Shown here in pieces: positions 23,301 to 32,245 of a stretch of DNA of 33,570 bases (position 1 is the stretch's first letter; every line of letters starts with the position of its first letter). Below the pieces are notes generated by a model. That model was given only the letters and a program-made list of their open reading frames with translations, made no database searches and was not told where the DNA came from. Location: NCBI GenBank assembly GCA_045125245.1, contig JBGVNF010000023.1, positions 1 to 33,570 of the forward strand. The letters run 5' to 3'. The stretch is from SVEL01 sp045125245 (lineage in GTDB: Bacteria > Bacillota > Clostridia > Lachnospirales > Lachnospiraceae). The translations under genes were made by a program, and so were the position numbers.

Positions 23301-25676
23301 ACGGATTACATTGGTAAAACCGAGGAAATTGGTTCAGGAGTAAAAACCATTACCTGTGTATACAATCCGGAGGATAACAGTAAGAAGAAAGTTGTGACTT
23401 TGCCTGCTGTAAAAGTAGAAGGGGAAGATGCAACTTACTGTGCGACTTTTAGTGTTCCAAAGGGATATAAAGGTCAGTTCAAATTTTATGCCACAGATAA
23501 TGTTAATCAGAAAAGTAAGAGCTTTAACCCTAAGGGAGCTATTATAGAATCATTGAGGGAGCACAAGGCTAATTCAAAGGTTAGCATTGAACTTCCTGAA
23601 ACACAATATAAGGATGCTAATGGCAATAAATTATATGATGATGATATAAAGGCAAGATTTCATGTGGAGGACATAAGGTCTGGAATTTCTAAGATAAACT
23701 GGAAATTTCAGGAATATTATCAGGAAGATGCAACAAATGCGGAAAGCCTTCTAATAGGTTCAGTATATAATACCAGAAAAGAAAAATGGGTTACTGTAAC
23801 TGACAACGGAAGCGGATGGAAATTTGGGAAGATGCTGGATGTGAATTTAGTGACAAGTGCTTCAAAGAGTCAGATCATTAAGGGGAATTCCAACAATATG
23901 AAAATTTCATTGGGAATGGTTGACAACATAGGTTATAAGTCAGCAATAACCTCTGAAATTTTCAGTATTGATAAAACAGCACCTGTAATTGATGTGGTTT
24001 TCGATGGAGAAGCACAGAATGAGAAATATTATAAATCAACAAGAGTTGCAACGGTGACTATAACAGATGCGAATTTTTCACCGGAGCTTGTTGAATTTAT
24101 AACAACAGGACCAAATCCTAGAATTAGTAAATGGGAGCATGTGGCAGGGGATAATTGCAACGGTAAGATTCATACAGGCAAATGCTCTTATACATGCAAG
24201 GTTTATTTTGAGGAGGATGGAGATTATACCTTCAGCCTTAAGTGTCAGGATTTGGCAGGGCATGAAACAGTATATGGCAAGACGGAAGAATTTACGATTG
24301 ATAAGACATCGCCAGTTGTTGAAGTAACTTACAGCGATAATTCACCAATGAATGGAAATTATTACAACAGCACAAGGACTGCAACAATAACTGTAAAGGA
24401 TGAAAATTTCGACAGTTCAAGAACAGATGTCATAATTACCGCAAAAGACAGTAAAGGAGTACCTGAAAATTCAGGTTTTAAAAGAAATGGTGATGTATGG
24501 ACTTCAACGGTAAGTTTTTCACAGGATGGAGTATATAAAATTGACGTTACATGTACGGATATGGCGGGAAATGAAGGAAACAAATACGAAGGGGAATCAT
24601 TTGTAATAGATACGACTGATCCTGAGATTAAAGTTTCCGGTGTGGAGGATAATTCCGCTAACAATGGAAGAGTTGCACCATGTATAAGGGTGGAGGACAC
24701 AAACATTGATGCAAACAAAGTAACGGTAGATATACAAGGAGCAAATAACGGAAAGGTGGATCTTCCTCATAGCAGGTCAAATTCAATAAATGTGGTCAGC
24801 ATTAATTTTTCGAATATCAAGAAGGAAAAAGCAATGGATGACTTATATACTCTTAAAATTGATGTTATTGACAAAGCCGGAAATAAGAGTGTAAAGAAGA
24901 TTGTATTTTCAGTTAACCGCTTTGGTTCAGTCTATGTGTTAGGAGATAAGACTAAGGAACTGGTGGATAAATTCTATACAAATGAAGAAGTAAGTCTTGA
25001 GGTAACGGAAATTAACGTGGATGTGTTGCAGGAAAGTACAATAGACTGCAGTATTGACGGTACAACAACGACACTTGAAAAAGGCAAGGATTACAGTGTC
25101 CTTACAGGAACAAAGAATGGAAAATGGAAGACATATAAATACACAATAGGCAAGCATAATTTTGAAGAAGAGGGAAATTATGTTATTTCATTTTTCTCGA
25201 AGGATAAAGCGACTAATGAATCAAGTAACAGGTCAAAGGATACTGATATTTCATTTGTAATTGACAAGACACCGCCAACAATTGTTATGTCCGGAGTCGA
25301 GGACGGAAAACAATACGTTGAAGGTCAGAAGAATCTTGTGGTGGATGTTGAGGATAATATTCTGCTGGAAGAAGTTAATATTTATAACAATGACAAAGTA
25401 TGCGTTTCCAAAGACAGGGATGAATTATTAGATAATAACGGTGAGCTGTCAACACAGCTTGAAAGTTCCCACGATAATCAGGTGGTTTATGTTAAGGCAA
25501 CAGATATTGCAGGAAATGTTACGGTAAGTAAGAAAGTTAATTTCCTTTTAACAACAAACCTTCTGGTTCAGTGGTATTCAAATGTTACATATGTAAGCAG
25601 TACATTCCTTGGCTTTGGAGGAATCGTAACGGCGGTTTATTTTATTGGGAATAGAAAAAGAAGGAGAAAAAATTAG
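20301..25676 (+). CDS. Giant Ig-like repeat surface protein with C-terminal membrane anchor
   Basis: 1791 residues. The signal peptide is KRLSALVMCFALCVQFANPY, ending near MAAEIS. The body is a long series of Ig-like units joined by phrases such as IDKTAPVI, IDKTSPVVEV, IDTTDPEIKV and IDKTPPTIVM. Two neighbouring units share YYKSTRVATVTITDANF/YYNSTRTATITVKDENF. It ends in one membrane helix and a basic tail (GNRKRRRKN) with no LPxTG, so it is held in the membrane with a long outer stalk. ATG 20301 has AAGGGGA five bases upstream; ATG 20274 lacks a site. It begins the operon that runs through EssC, three bases before the FHA gene. It may take the place of a large envelope-spanning component such as EsaA, or be an adhesin (both inference). 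Confidence 0.85.
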   Translation: MKRNKNSLVKRLSALVMCFALCVQFANPYMVMAAEISETNGVGQNDTTAPKVLGMTVNVDNKEVVDGITYWGTVTRSDTIDFVIEEESDFTIQYYIEKGEWVDGEWKKDKIDIYEGAKKYSPNASGKYTYNIVPTKLNKAGSGNYKIYAKIIDAEGNFTVASDDSCNFSILKTDVNVSIEGNARKGVDDVWYTIDGGSKKEIEIADCGGNFCVNYVDVKDEVEFYFDATGLKVEDVKNIKYDDVKDCYVIPKKSLLDGERTVSILVDYLTEFGISYKKGEYEDIPKVNKKLCTFEKDGNVLVINWNSEYYARISGNRNYTVTKDKKKSIIKLNNNGSGTINVSMIKDEEAPVVSSIVSICKDKDDSLYKVSSKKADDYSSDNIHYICYSGSSIGTVRITAKDASTGVGIYRCVVSYVNDINKGEEVKETGGYFQFEKDISKGTKTAYVWIEDYCGNKIKLVIDITRDDEAPVFKSYKLTNEFEHYYMRADYEQWKRSKKYSIDIVADETQGSINVVWHIYDKNRKEVFTGKSQRITKLSSDTYRSTVSGTEINELKNGKYTVDLTLEDDTKNSAVVKDAFSFKFEDSKCEFESIDTGSGMLWVKPGAGWTENDMVKAKVKSYCMLDKISYAITTTKEAPTKWENLDTSSVATEDGTVAEITYNIPYWEHTKEGVYNYYFWVKDYNGEVVAKKTLTYYVDGESPEVSDFEYSSKNSGLKRMFKFLFGSFFKSEEEVTFSVKAKDTYDVDSVKLYYMLYDGNDNEEYTDADSLYQKLENENAKVVDMNLTKDDTYSCDVNLPSESRFYKIYIVAQDKAGNKTIKNLKSLSGKSSLIMVDDEKPVIDISVNTYGKKGYVEKCEDETKVWYPKKSKIVYDLNISDAESGIFSVDAGINGEKLDSDIQGKAFHKTTDEDVSRVTNLTYNIGITQGSISKSGEYGIEVNVEDNAGNTYSAGKNVYVDEDAPVITDAYIDSDEKMQDVVPMQYGYYYKKATKIKVCATDYIGKTEEIGSGVKTITCVYNPEDNSKKKVVTLPAVKVEGEDATYCATFSVPKGYKGQFKFYATDNVNQKSKSFNPKGAIIESLREHKANSKVSIELPETQYKDANGNKLYDDDIKARFHVEDIRSGISKINWKFQEYYQEDATNAESLLIGSVYNTRKEKWVTVTDNGSGWKFGKMLDVNLVTSASKSQIIKGNSNNMKISLGMVDNIGYKSAITSEIFSIDKTAPVIDVVFDGEAQNEKYYKSTRVATVTITDANFSPELVEFITTGPNPRISKWEHVAGDNCNGKIHTGKCSYTCKVYFEEDGDYTFSLKCQDLAGHETVYGKTEEFTIDKTSPVVEVTYSDNSPMNGNYYNSTRTATITVKDENFDSSRTDVIITAKDSKGVPENSGFKRNGDVWTSTVSFSQDGVYKIDVTCTDMAGNEGNKYEGESFVIDTTDPEIKVSGVEDNSANNGRVAPCIRVEDTNIDANKVTVDIQGANNGKVDLPHSRSNSINVVSINFSNIKKEKAMDDLYTLKIDVIDKAGNKSVKKIVFSVNRFGSVYVLGDKTKELVDKFYTNEEVSLEVTEINVDVLQESTIDCSIDGTTTTLEKGKDYSVLTGTKNGKWKTYKYTIGKHNFEEEGNYVISFFSKDKATNESSNRSKDTDISFVIDKTPPTIVMSGVEDGKQYVEGQKNLVVDVEDNILLEEVNIYNNDKVCVSKDRDELLDNNGELSTQLESSHDNQVVYVKATDIAGNVTVSKKVNFLLTTNLLVQWYSNVTYVSSTFLGFGGIVTAVYFIGNRKRRRKN

Positions 25677-25679
25677 TAT

Positions 25680-26303
25680 ATGGAAAAAAATATATTAATA
25701 AATGGGTTAGCAGATACAGGTATGAGCATACCATTTTTGATTGTGGGCGTAATTCTTATTATTGTACTTGTAATCAATATTATATTAATACTTACAAGGT
25801 CAGATTCCAGAAAAATTATAGTAGATAAGGAAAAGAATACTTCTCCAAATCTTTCAGAAATTACAGTTCCAAGAAAAGGGACTGTAGTTCCTGCAAAGCC
25901 AAAGAATGAAGATAAGAGCAAAAATTCACAGGAGGCAACATCAGTACTTAATAATCCGGATATGAATGAGGATACAGTTATTCTTGGGGTTGCTGCCGGA
26001 TTACAAAAACCGGGATATCTAATTAGAAAAAGTACAGGTGAAGAAATTCCTCTTGTAAGGGAAACTTTCGTAATAGGCAAAGATTCCCATAATGTTGACT
26101 ACTGCATCAAGGATAACCCTTCCGTAAGCAGAAGTCATGCAAGGGTAATTAGAAAAGGAAATCACTATTATATTAATGATTTACAGTCTACAAATTTTAC
26201 ATACGTTAACGATTGTATATTAACTTTTGACGAGGAGACAGAACTTCATACAGGTGACGTAATTAGTTTATCCAATGAAAAATTTTTATTTAGAAAAGGT
26301 TAG
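25680..26303 (+). CDS. Membrane-tethered FHA-domain protein
   Basis: 207 residues. One N-terminal membrane helix (about 18-39) and a charged linker lead to an FHA domain (about 113-207) with IGKD (132-135), SRSH (150-153) and STNFTYVN (170-177, where TNG is usual). FHA domains bind phospho-threonine. The linker has EDTVILG with T99 just before the FHA domain, a layout like GarA/OdhI, where phosphorylation of an N-terminal Thr lets the FHA domain fold back on it. It starts three bases after the Ig-stalk gene and eight bases before essC. Likely role: membrane platform for EssC or other phospho-partners, set by the kinase/phosphatase pair (inference). Confidence 0.88.
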   Translation: MEKNILINGLADTGMSIPFLIVGVILIIVLVINIILILTRSDSRKIIVDKEKNTSPNLSEITVPRKGTVVPAKPKNEDKSKNSQEATSVLNNPDMNEDTVILGVAAGLQKPGYLIRKSTGEEIPLVRETFVIGKDSHNVDYCIKDNPSVSRSHARVIRKGNHYYINDLQSTNFTYVNDCILTFDEETELHTGDVISLSNEKFLFRKG

Positions 26304-26311
26304 AAAATAAT

Positions 26312-29300
26312 ATGGCAATTCTATTATCTATTTATACGGATAATGCTTTCAGGGAAATTAGATTACCAATGATAAATAACTCAGATTTCTCGTTGGTATT
26401 ATATAAAAATATATATGGAATCGAAAATGATGTCACTCTTAATATGCAGGTAATAGATGACGAATGGCAGATTATAAGTTCAAAAGAGTACAGTATTTTC
26501 AAAAATGAGGACAAATATAATATTTTAACCCTTAAGGATAAGGACATTATAAAAATATTTACCAAATCTGAGATGATATCAGTGGTTGTAAAATATTTAG
26601 AGCAGGTTTTTGTTCCCTTTGAAAAATATGATATTTCCTCGGAAAATGAAATTAAAATTGGAAAAAATGACACCAATGACATATGTTATTCCTACGCCGG
26701 TCTGGTATCAAGAGAACATGCGATAATGAGAAAAAGTGATGCAGGCTGGCAGATTGAAAACAGAAGTTCCAACGGAATATACGTTAATTCTGCGGTTGTT
26801 CAGAATACCACCATGCTTGAATTCGGGGATTACATAAGTGTAATCGGTCTTCATATGGTATACCTTGGAGATATTCTGGCAATCGATAATGTAAACAGTG
26901 ATGTCATTGTTTCAGATAAAATTAAAAAAATAACAATTCAGGATGACGAAAACTCATCGGATGAATTGTTGAAAGAAGAAAGATTTTCCGGAAATAAGGA
27001 TAAAAAGGTGCTTGTGTTAAGAGCTCCACGAAATATGGGAGTTTTAAATAAAGAGGTAACGGTAATAAAAGGCATTGGTGACAACGGATTGCCATTTTTG
27101 GGAAATTTCTTCAATTCAAGATACAAAAGAAACCAGCAGGCGTATCTTAAATATCTTGATATAAAGGAAAATGAAATTTTCGAGAAATATCAGCACAATG
27201 TAAATGTATTAAACAGCATGTATAAAAGTTCTTCAGAGTGTGCCTCAAACATATCAGATAAAAGCAAGCTGTGGAATAGAAATTCTACCCATAAAGACTT
27301 TTTGTGTCACAGAATAGGAACGGGAGATATATCTTTTCAATCGCAGATAAAATTTACTGATAATATTCTGGCATACGATTCGAAGGCAATCACAGACAGA
27401 ATACATCATATTAAGGAAGACTATGAAGTTTTAAGGGATGTTCCTATCTGTGTGGATTTATTAAAACAAAAATTAATTGGTGTGACAGGCGGATATAACT
27501 GTAACGGTGCAATGGAAGTAATGAAAAGTCTTTGCACACAGATTGCCTTTAGTAATTCATATACGGATGTTAAGATGATATTCATTTATAATGAGATGAG
27601 TGCTTCCTTTGCAAGAAAATATCAGTTTGCGAAATGGTTTCCACATGTGTGGTCGGACGATAAGAAAAGCAGGTATGTGGCTTCCAACAAAGAAGAGGCA
27701 AGCGATATCTTCTATGAGATTGCAAGAATCTTAAGAAGAAGGGAAGGAAGTGCCACAAAGCCTCATTTTGTAATGTTTCTTGCAGCCCCTCAGTTTATGG
27801 AGGGCGAATTAATATCTAAATATGTATTCGACATGGAAAAAGATTACGGGCTTACTACGGTTATACTGGCGGATGAGGTAAACAATCTGCCAAACGCCTG
27901 TGATTTTATTATTCAAAATGATGAAAGTTTCAAGGGAATTTACAGTTTATCGGCAAGCGGAAGAAACAAAACGAGGGTGGATTTTGATTTCATAAGTGAC
28001 AGACTGATTAATAGTTTTTCAAGGGAATTGTCAAATTATTATGTAAAAGACGTTGAAAAAGGCGGAGAAGTTCCAAACAGTCTTACCTTTATGGACATGC
28101 ATGGAGTATCAAGGGTGTCTGATTTTAATGTTATTGATAGATGGAGAAAAAGCAAAGTCTACGAAAACATAAGGGGAATGATAGGACAGACTGCCGGAGG
28201 CGAGCCTTGTTATCTTGATATTCATGAAAAATATCATGGTCCACATGGTCTTGTGGCAGGAACAACAGGTTCAGGTAAATCTGAGATTTTGCAAAGCTTT
28301 ATGCTGTCTTTGGCAATTAATTATGGACCGGATGATATTGGATTTTTCATTATTGATTATAAAGGTGGCGGAATGGCAAATCTCTTCAACGGGCTGCCAC
28401 ACTTAATAGGACAGATTTCCAACCTGTCGGGAAATCAGGTTCATAGAGCCATGGTTTCCATCAAAAGTGAGAACAGAAGAAGACAGCGCCTTTTCAATGA
28501 ATGTGGTGTAAACAACATTAATACCTACACCAAACTTTACAAGAAGGGTGACGTAAAAGAACCACTTCCACATCTTCTTATAATAGTAGATGAATTTGCG
28601 GAACTAAAAAGAGAAGAGCCGGAATTTATGAGAAATCTTATTTCGGTAGCTCAGGTAGGTCGTTCCCTTGGAGTTCACCTTATTCTGTCAACCCAGAAAC
28701 CATCGGGAACAGTTGATGATAATATCTGGAGTAATTCAAAATTCAGACTATGCATGAGGGTTCAGGACAAGGAAGACAGTATTGATATTATTCACAGACC
28801 AGATGCTGCCTACATAACCCAGGCAGGAAGGGGATATTTGCAGGTTGGAAATGATGAAGTGTTTGAGCTTTTCCAATCAGGATTCAGTGGAGCTGTGTAT
28901 GATGATGAAATCGGACAAAGAAACAGCAAAGTGAAAATATATATGCTAAACGGTAAAGAGGATATAGAATCAGAACTGTATCACAAAAATACACAGAAAA
29001 AGTCAAGGGAATTAACCCAGCTTGAAGCGGTAACAGAATATCTTGCAGAAGTGGCAAGGGACAATAATTATAAATTTGAATATAAATTATGGATGCCTGT
29101 TCTTGAGGAGAAAATTTATCTTGAGGATTTGTGCAGGAATTATACTCCAAAGGGGGATGACATTGAGGTTGTGCTTGGAGAATATGATGATCCTAAGAAT
29201 CAGGATAAGGGCAATGTAATAATTAATTTTACGGAGTCAGGGCATCTTGGAATATACGGACTTCCTGGAAACGGTAAGACAACAGGGCTTCAGACTATAC

Positions 29301-30775
29301 TGTATTCATTAATAGTTAATTATAATCCTGATGAATTATGGTTCTATGGAATTGATTTCAGCGGTAAATCAATGTGGCCATTTGAGAAAGCACCACAGTG
29401 TGGTGGAATCATATACGAAGATGATGAAGATAAAATTGATAAATTTTTTGTAATGATAGAAAGCATTATTACAGAAAGAAAAAGCATATTAAAAGGGGCA
29501 AATTATCTTCAATACAATAAAACAAAATCATCAGGTGAGAAGCTGACAACAATTATTATAGCAATAGATAATTTTGGAGCATTCAACGGAAGAACAAAGG
29601 AGGCATATCTTGAGAATGTAATCCGAATAAGTAAGGAGGGAACATCCCTTGGAATTTATCTTATTCTGACAGGAAATAATATTTCAGCGGCGGAAATATC
29701 GCCAAGAATAGCGGATAACCTTGTGCAGAATATATGCTATGAGATGCCGGATGAATATGAATACAAGAAGGTGTTCCATACTAACAAGATAGAAGTGATT
29801 CCGGAAGCCGGAATAAAGGGAAGAGGTCTTGTAAATATTAAAGGTGATATACTGGAATATCAGACAGCCATTGCGGTAGAGGCTTTAGATGATTACAGCA
29901 GGCTTGAAAAAATTGATGATTTATGTAACGAAATGAAATTAAACTGGAAAGGAGAGGGGGCAAAGAAAATTCCAACAATTCCGGATAAACTGCAAATGGA
30001 TGATTTTACAACCTGGAAGGGATATAAAGAAGCATTGGAAAGCAAATATCTTTTACCGGTTGGTTTGCAGCATAAGGATGTGTCTTTATACAGTCTTGAT
30101 TTAAGAAATATATACTGCTATCTGGTTACAGGGGGATACAGAACGGGAAAGAAGAATTTCCTTAAAGTATTAATGCAGGTGGCATTGGAAAAGGATTCTA
30201 AAATTGCAGTAATTGATTCATCCGGTTTTGGAATGAAGATGAAAAACAATAAACACGCAGACAGAATAACATATGTATATAACGACAAAGAAATCTTTGA
30301 TTATTTTAATGAGCTTATGCCTGAATTTATAAGGAGAAATAACCTTAAGAATAATATGCTTGAGGAGGGCATGGAAGAATCAGAGATTTATGAAAGAATG
30401 TGTCAGGAGGAGAGAATATTTATTTGTATACCTAATTTGTCATGGTTTATAAAATCTATATATAATTCTTCCTATAATCTGAAAAGCTGTCTTGAAAATA
30501 TTATTGAAAAAGGAAGTTTACATAATATTTATATAGTGGCAAATCTGGATATTGAGGACAGAATAGAGCTTGACCGATATGAATTGTTTAATTTGTTTGT
30601 AAGTTACAGAACCGGAATACATTTTGGCGGAAACATAGGGGAAAACAGATTTTTCAATTTTGATTCTTTATCATACAAAGAACAGGGCAGACTTTTAAGA
30701 CCGGGAATTGGATATACGGCTGGGGGAATTGAGCGAGGAGTAAATAAAATTGTTGTACCCCTTGCAAGGAGGTAA
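26312..30775 (+). CDS. essC: Type VII secretion ATPase EssC (FtsK/SpoIIIE family), apparently without transmembrane helices
   Basis: 1487 residues, the usual EssC size. N-terminal FHA-like domain 1 (1-95) and a clear FHA domain 2 (113-185: IKIGKND, SREHAIM, NRSSNGIYVN). Three ATPase modules: D1 with GTTGSGKS (650-657) and IIVDEFAE (D760); D2 with GLPGNGKT (983-990) and IIIAIDNFG (D1086); D3 with a divergent GGYRTGKK (1274-1281) and no acidic Walker B (RIFICIPNLSW). It drives export of WXG100-type substrates. In known EssC proteins two membrane helices lie between the RxPR motif and the RY..YL segment. Here only about 29 mostly polar residues (241-269) separate RAPR from RYKRNQQAYLKYL. AAAAGG precedes ATG 26312. 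Confidence 0.95.
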   Translation: MAILLSIYTDNAFREIRLPMINNSDFSLVLYKNIYGIENDVTLNMQVIDDEWQIISSKEYSIFKNEDKYNILTLKDKDIIKIFTKSEMISVVVKYLEQVFVPFEKYDISSENEIKIGKNDTNDICYSYAGLVSREHAIMRKSDAGWQIENRSSNGIYVNSAVVQNTTMLEFGDYISVIGLHMVYLGDILAIDNVNSDVIVSDKIKKITIQDDENSSDELLKEERFSGNKDKKVLVLRAPRNMGVLNKEVTVIKGIGDNGLPFLGNFFNSRYKRNQQAYLKYLDIKENEIFEKYQHNVNVLNSMYKSSSECASNISDKSKLWNRNSTHKDFLCHRIGTGDISFQSQIKFTDNILAYDSKAITDRIHHIKEDYEVLRDVPICVDLLKQKLIGVTGGYNCNGAMEVMKSLCTQIAFSNSYTDVKMIFIYNEMSASFARKYQFAKWFPHVWSDDKKSRYVASNKEEASDIFYEIARILRRREGSATKPHFVMFLAAPQFMEGELISKYVFDMEKDYGLTTVILADEVNNLPNACDFIIQNDESFKGIYSLSASGRNKTRVDFDFISDRLINSFSRELSNYYVKDVEKGGEVPNSLTFMDMHGVSRVSDFNVIDRWRKSKVYENIRGMIGQTAGGEPCYLDIHEKYHGPHGLVAGTTGSGKSEILQSFMLSLAINYGPDDIGFFIIDYKGGGMANLFNGLPHLIGQISNLSGNQVHRAMVSIKSENRRRQRLFNECGVNNINTYTKLYKKGDVKEPLPHLLIIVDEFAELKREEPEFMRNLISVAQVGRSLGVHLILSTQKPSGTVDDNIWSNSKFRLCMRVQDKEDSIDIIHRPDAAYITQAGRGYLQVGNDEVFELFQSGFSGAVYDDEIGQRNSKVKIYMLNGKEDIESELYHKNTQKKSRELTQLEAVTEYLAEVARDNNYKFEYKLWMPVLEEKIYLEDLCRNYTPKGDDIEVVLGEYDDPKNQDKGNVIINFTESGHLGIYGLPGNGKTTGLQTILYSLIVNYNPDELWFYGIDFSGKSMWPFEKAPQCGGIIYEDDEDKIDKFFVMIESIITERKSILKGANYLQYNKTKSSGEKLTTIIIAIDNFGAFNGRTKEAYLENVIRISKEGTSLGIYLILTGNNISAAEISPRIADNLVQNICYEMPDEYEYKKVFHTNKIEVIPEAGIKGRGLVNIKGDILEYQTAIAVEALDDYSRLEKIDDLCNEMKLNWKGEGAKKIPTIPDKLQMDDFTTWKGYKEALESKYLLPVGLQHKDVSLYSLDLRNIYCYLVTGGYRTGKKNFLKVLMQVALEKDSKIAVIDSSGFGMKMKNNKHADRITYVYNDKEIFDYFNELMPEFIRRNNLKNNMLEEGMEESEIYERMCQEERIFICIPNLSWFIKSIYNSSYNLKSCLENIIEKGSLHNIYIVANLDIEDRIELDRYELFNLFVSYRTGIHFGGNIGENRFFNFDSLSYKEQGRLLRPGIGYTAGGIERGVNKIVVPLARR

Positions 30776-30778
30776 GTG

Positions 30779-31489
30779 ATGGTTTCAATACTAGTTTCAA
30801 ATGCAATATTAGAAGAAACCCGGCTAATAAAATCAGTTTCAACGGAGATTTTTTTCAGGTATGTTGACGACTTGAAAATAATAGTCTGGGATATGAGCGA
30901 GGAACTAAATACTGTTATAGAGAAAATGGATACTCTCGATGCGGCTATTATTGATGTAACACACAAAGATGGAATTGAAGCAGCAAAGGAACTTCGAAAA
31001 AAATATGAAGAAATCGAAATTCTTATTATTTCGGATATAACAATATCTCCGGTGCTTTACCTTAATCCGGAGGTAAAGGCAACATCATTGTTATTAAAGC
31101 CATTAAGAAAAGAAGAAGTGTCAAAAACCTTCAGTGATTTTTTTGATGGAATGTTAGACAGTAACAGTGGAAATGATTGTTACCTTATAAATAAAAAGAA
31201 TGAGCAGATTAGAATTCCATACAATAAAATAATATATTTTGAAGCAAAAAACAAAAAAATATATGTAAGATTAAATAATGTTGAGTATGGAGTTGCGGAG
31301 ACAATGGAGCATTTACTAAAGCAGCTTCCGGAGGAATTCTTCCGGTGTCACAGAAGCTATATTGTAAATGTTGTGCATGTGAAAAATGTTAACTATTCAG
31401 AAAACCTGATTCTGTTAACGGGAGATATGGAAGTTCCGATGTCAAGGTCATATAAGACATCTGTAAAAGAGGTGATGAAAAATGGTTGA
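30779..31489 (+). CDS. LytTR-type response regulator with divergent receiver
   Basis: 236 residues. The C-terminal LytTR DNA-binding domain (about 135-236) has IIYFEAKNKKIYV and FFRCHRSYIVNV. The N-terminal part looks like a receiver, with AAIIDV (D59), an IISD element and LLLKP (K107). The acidic pair normally found at the end of strand 1 is missing (SILVSNAILEE), so metal-dependent phosphorylation is doubtful. AAGGAGG lies six bases before ATG 30779, inside the end of essC. No histidine kinase gene is in the window. Probable role: local transcription control of the secretion cluster (inference). Confidence 0.88.
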   Translation: MVSILVSNAILEETRLIKSVSTEIFFRYVDDLKIIVWDMSEELNTVIEKMDTLDAAIIDVTHKDGIEAAKELRKKYEEIEILIISDITISPVLYLNPEVKATSLLLKPLRKEEVSKTFSDFFDGMLDSNSGNDCYLINKKNEQIRIPYNKIIYFEAKNKKIYVRLNNVEYGVAETMEHLLKQLPEEFFRCHRSYIVNVVHVKNVNYSENLILLTGDMEVPMSRSYKTSVKEVMKNG

Positions 31490-31991
31490 GGATTTACAGA
31501 AGATATTTGTATTATCAGAAGTAGAATATAGTGTACTGTTGGCGGGAAAAGGTGCTGACAGCTGTTATACTTTGCAATCAGAAGTAGAATCAATAGATAG
31601 CGAAAAAGTATGTATGGCTATGGCCCATTTATATAATACAGGGTTAATAGACAGCGATGGAGATGAGTTTATAATAGATGAAAATCTAAACGAACTTGTG
31701 GAGGCAATAATAAATTCAAGCAAAGTGCTATTTGTCAGATTCGGGAAAGAAGAAGCAAGGGTACTTTGCGGATATATCACAAATGAATTTGTGGTTATTT
31801 GTGAGAAAAACAAAATAGAAAAGGGTTCAATACTCATTTACAAAAGCAGTATAGATGAATTAAGGGAAATATTGCAGGAAGAATTGCCAAAGGACAATGA
31901 TGGAGAAATTAAAGTAATTAATGTAAAAACAGGCGAGGAAATCAATGGATTTGATGTTTGTTTTGCTCAGTTAAGGGGAGAATTACGGTGA
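31482..31991 (+). CDS. Unrecognised 169-residue protein of the T7SS operon (possible EspG-like chaperone)
   Basis: Soluble and acidic, overlapping the LytTR gene by eight bases. The first half looks like a winged helix (LSEVEYSVLLAGKG...MAMAHLYNTGLIDSDGDEFIID). The second half is alpha/beta with VLFVRFGKEEARVLCGYIT. Position and size recall EspG/EccA-type accessory proteins that hold T7SS substrates in the cytoplasm, but I see no diagnostic motif, so this is only a suggestion. It overlaps the next gene by four bases (GTGA), which supports coupled translation. Confidence 0.7.
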   Translation: MVEDLQKIFVLSEVEYSVLLAGKGADSCYTLQSEVESIDSEKVCMAMAHLYNTGLIDSDGDEFIIDENLNELVEAIINSSKVLFVRFGKEEARVLCGYITNEFVVICEKNKIEKGSILIYKSSIDELREILQEELPKDNDGEIKVINVKTGEEINGFDVCFAQLRGELR

Positions 31992-32233
31992 TAATGGTAG
32001 ATATTTATTTTCCGGCACTGGATGAGATTTTTAATGTGGAATTGCAGGATGAATGTCTGGTGAAGGAAGTTGTTGAGGAAATAAGCGGTATGATGTGTAA
32101 AAAATATAAGACATCATATAAAAGTGCAAATGGATATGTACTTTGTTCTATGGATACCAGGCAGATTTTGCAAAATAACAAAAAATTATCTTTCTATGAG
32201 ATAAAAAACGGAAGCCGTTTGTTGCTGGTATAA
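31988..32233 (+). CDS. esaB: EsaB/YukD-family ubiquitin-like protein
   Basis: About 81 residues with a ubiquitin-like pattern: VDIYFPALDEIFNVEL (beta hairpin), VKEVVEEISGMM (helix) and LSFYEIKNGSRLLLV (closing strands, like the YukD end ITNGDRL). EsaB/YukD is a core cytoplasmic part or regulator of T7SSb. GTG 31988 has GGGGAG seven bases upstream and overlaps the previous stop; ATG 31994 is the alternative. Its presence supports calling this locus a T7SSb relative. Confidence 0.82.
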   Translation: MIMVDIYFPALDEIFNVELQDECLVKEVVEEISGMMCKKYKTSYKSANGYVLCSMDTRQILQNNKKLSFYEIKNGSRLLLV

Positions 32234-32245
32234 CAGGGAGGTTGT

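Noticed and set aside
20301..25676. LPxTG sorting signal on the giant Ig protein
   Set aside because: The C-terminus is a membrane helix plus basic residues with no LPxTG-like motif before it.
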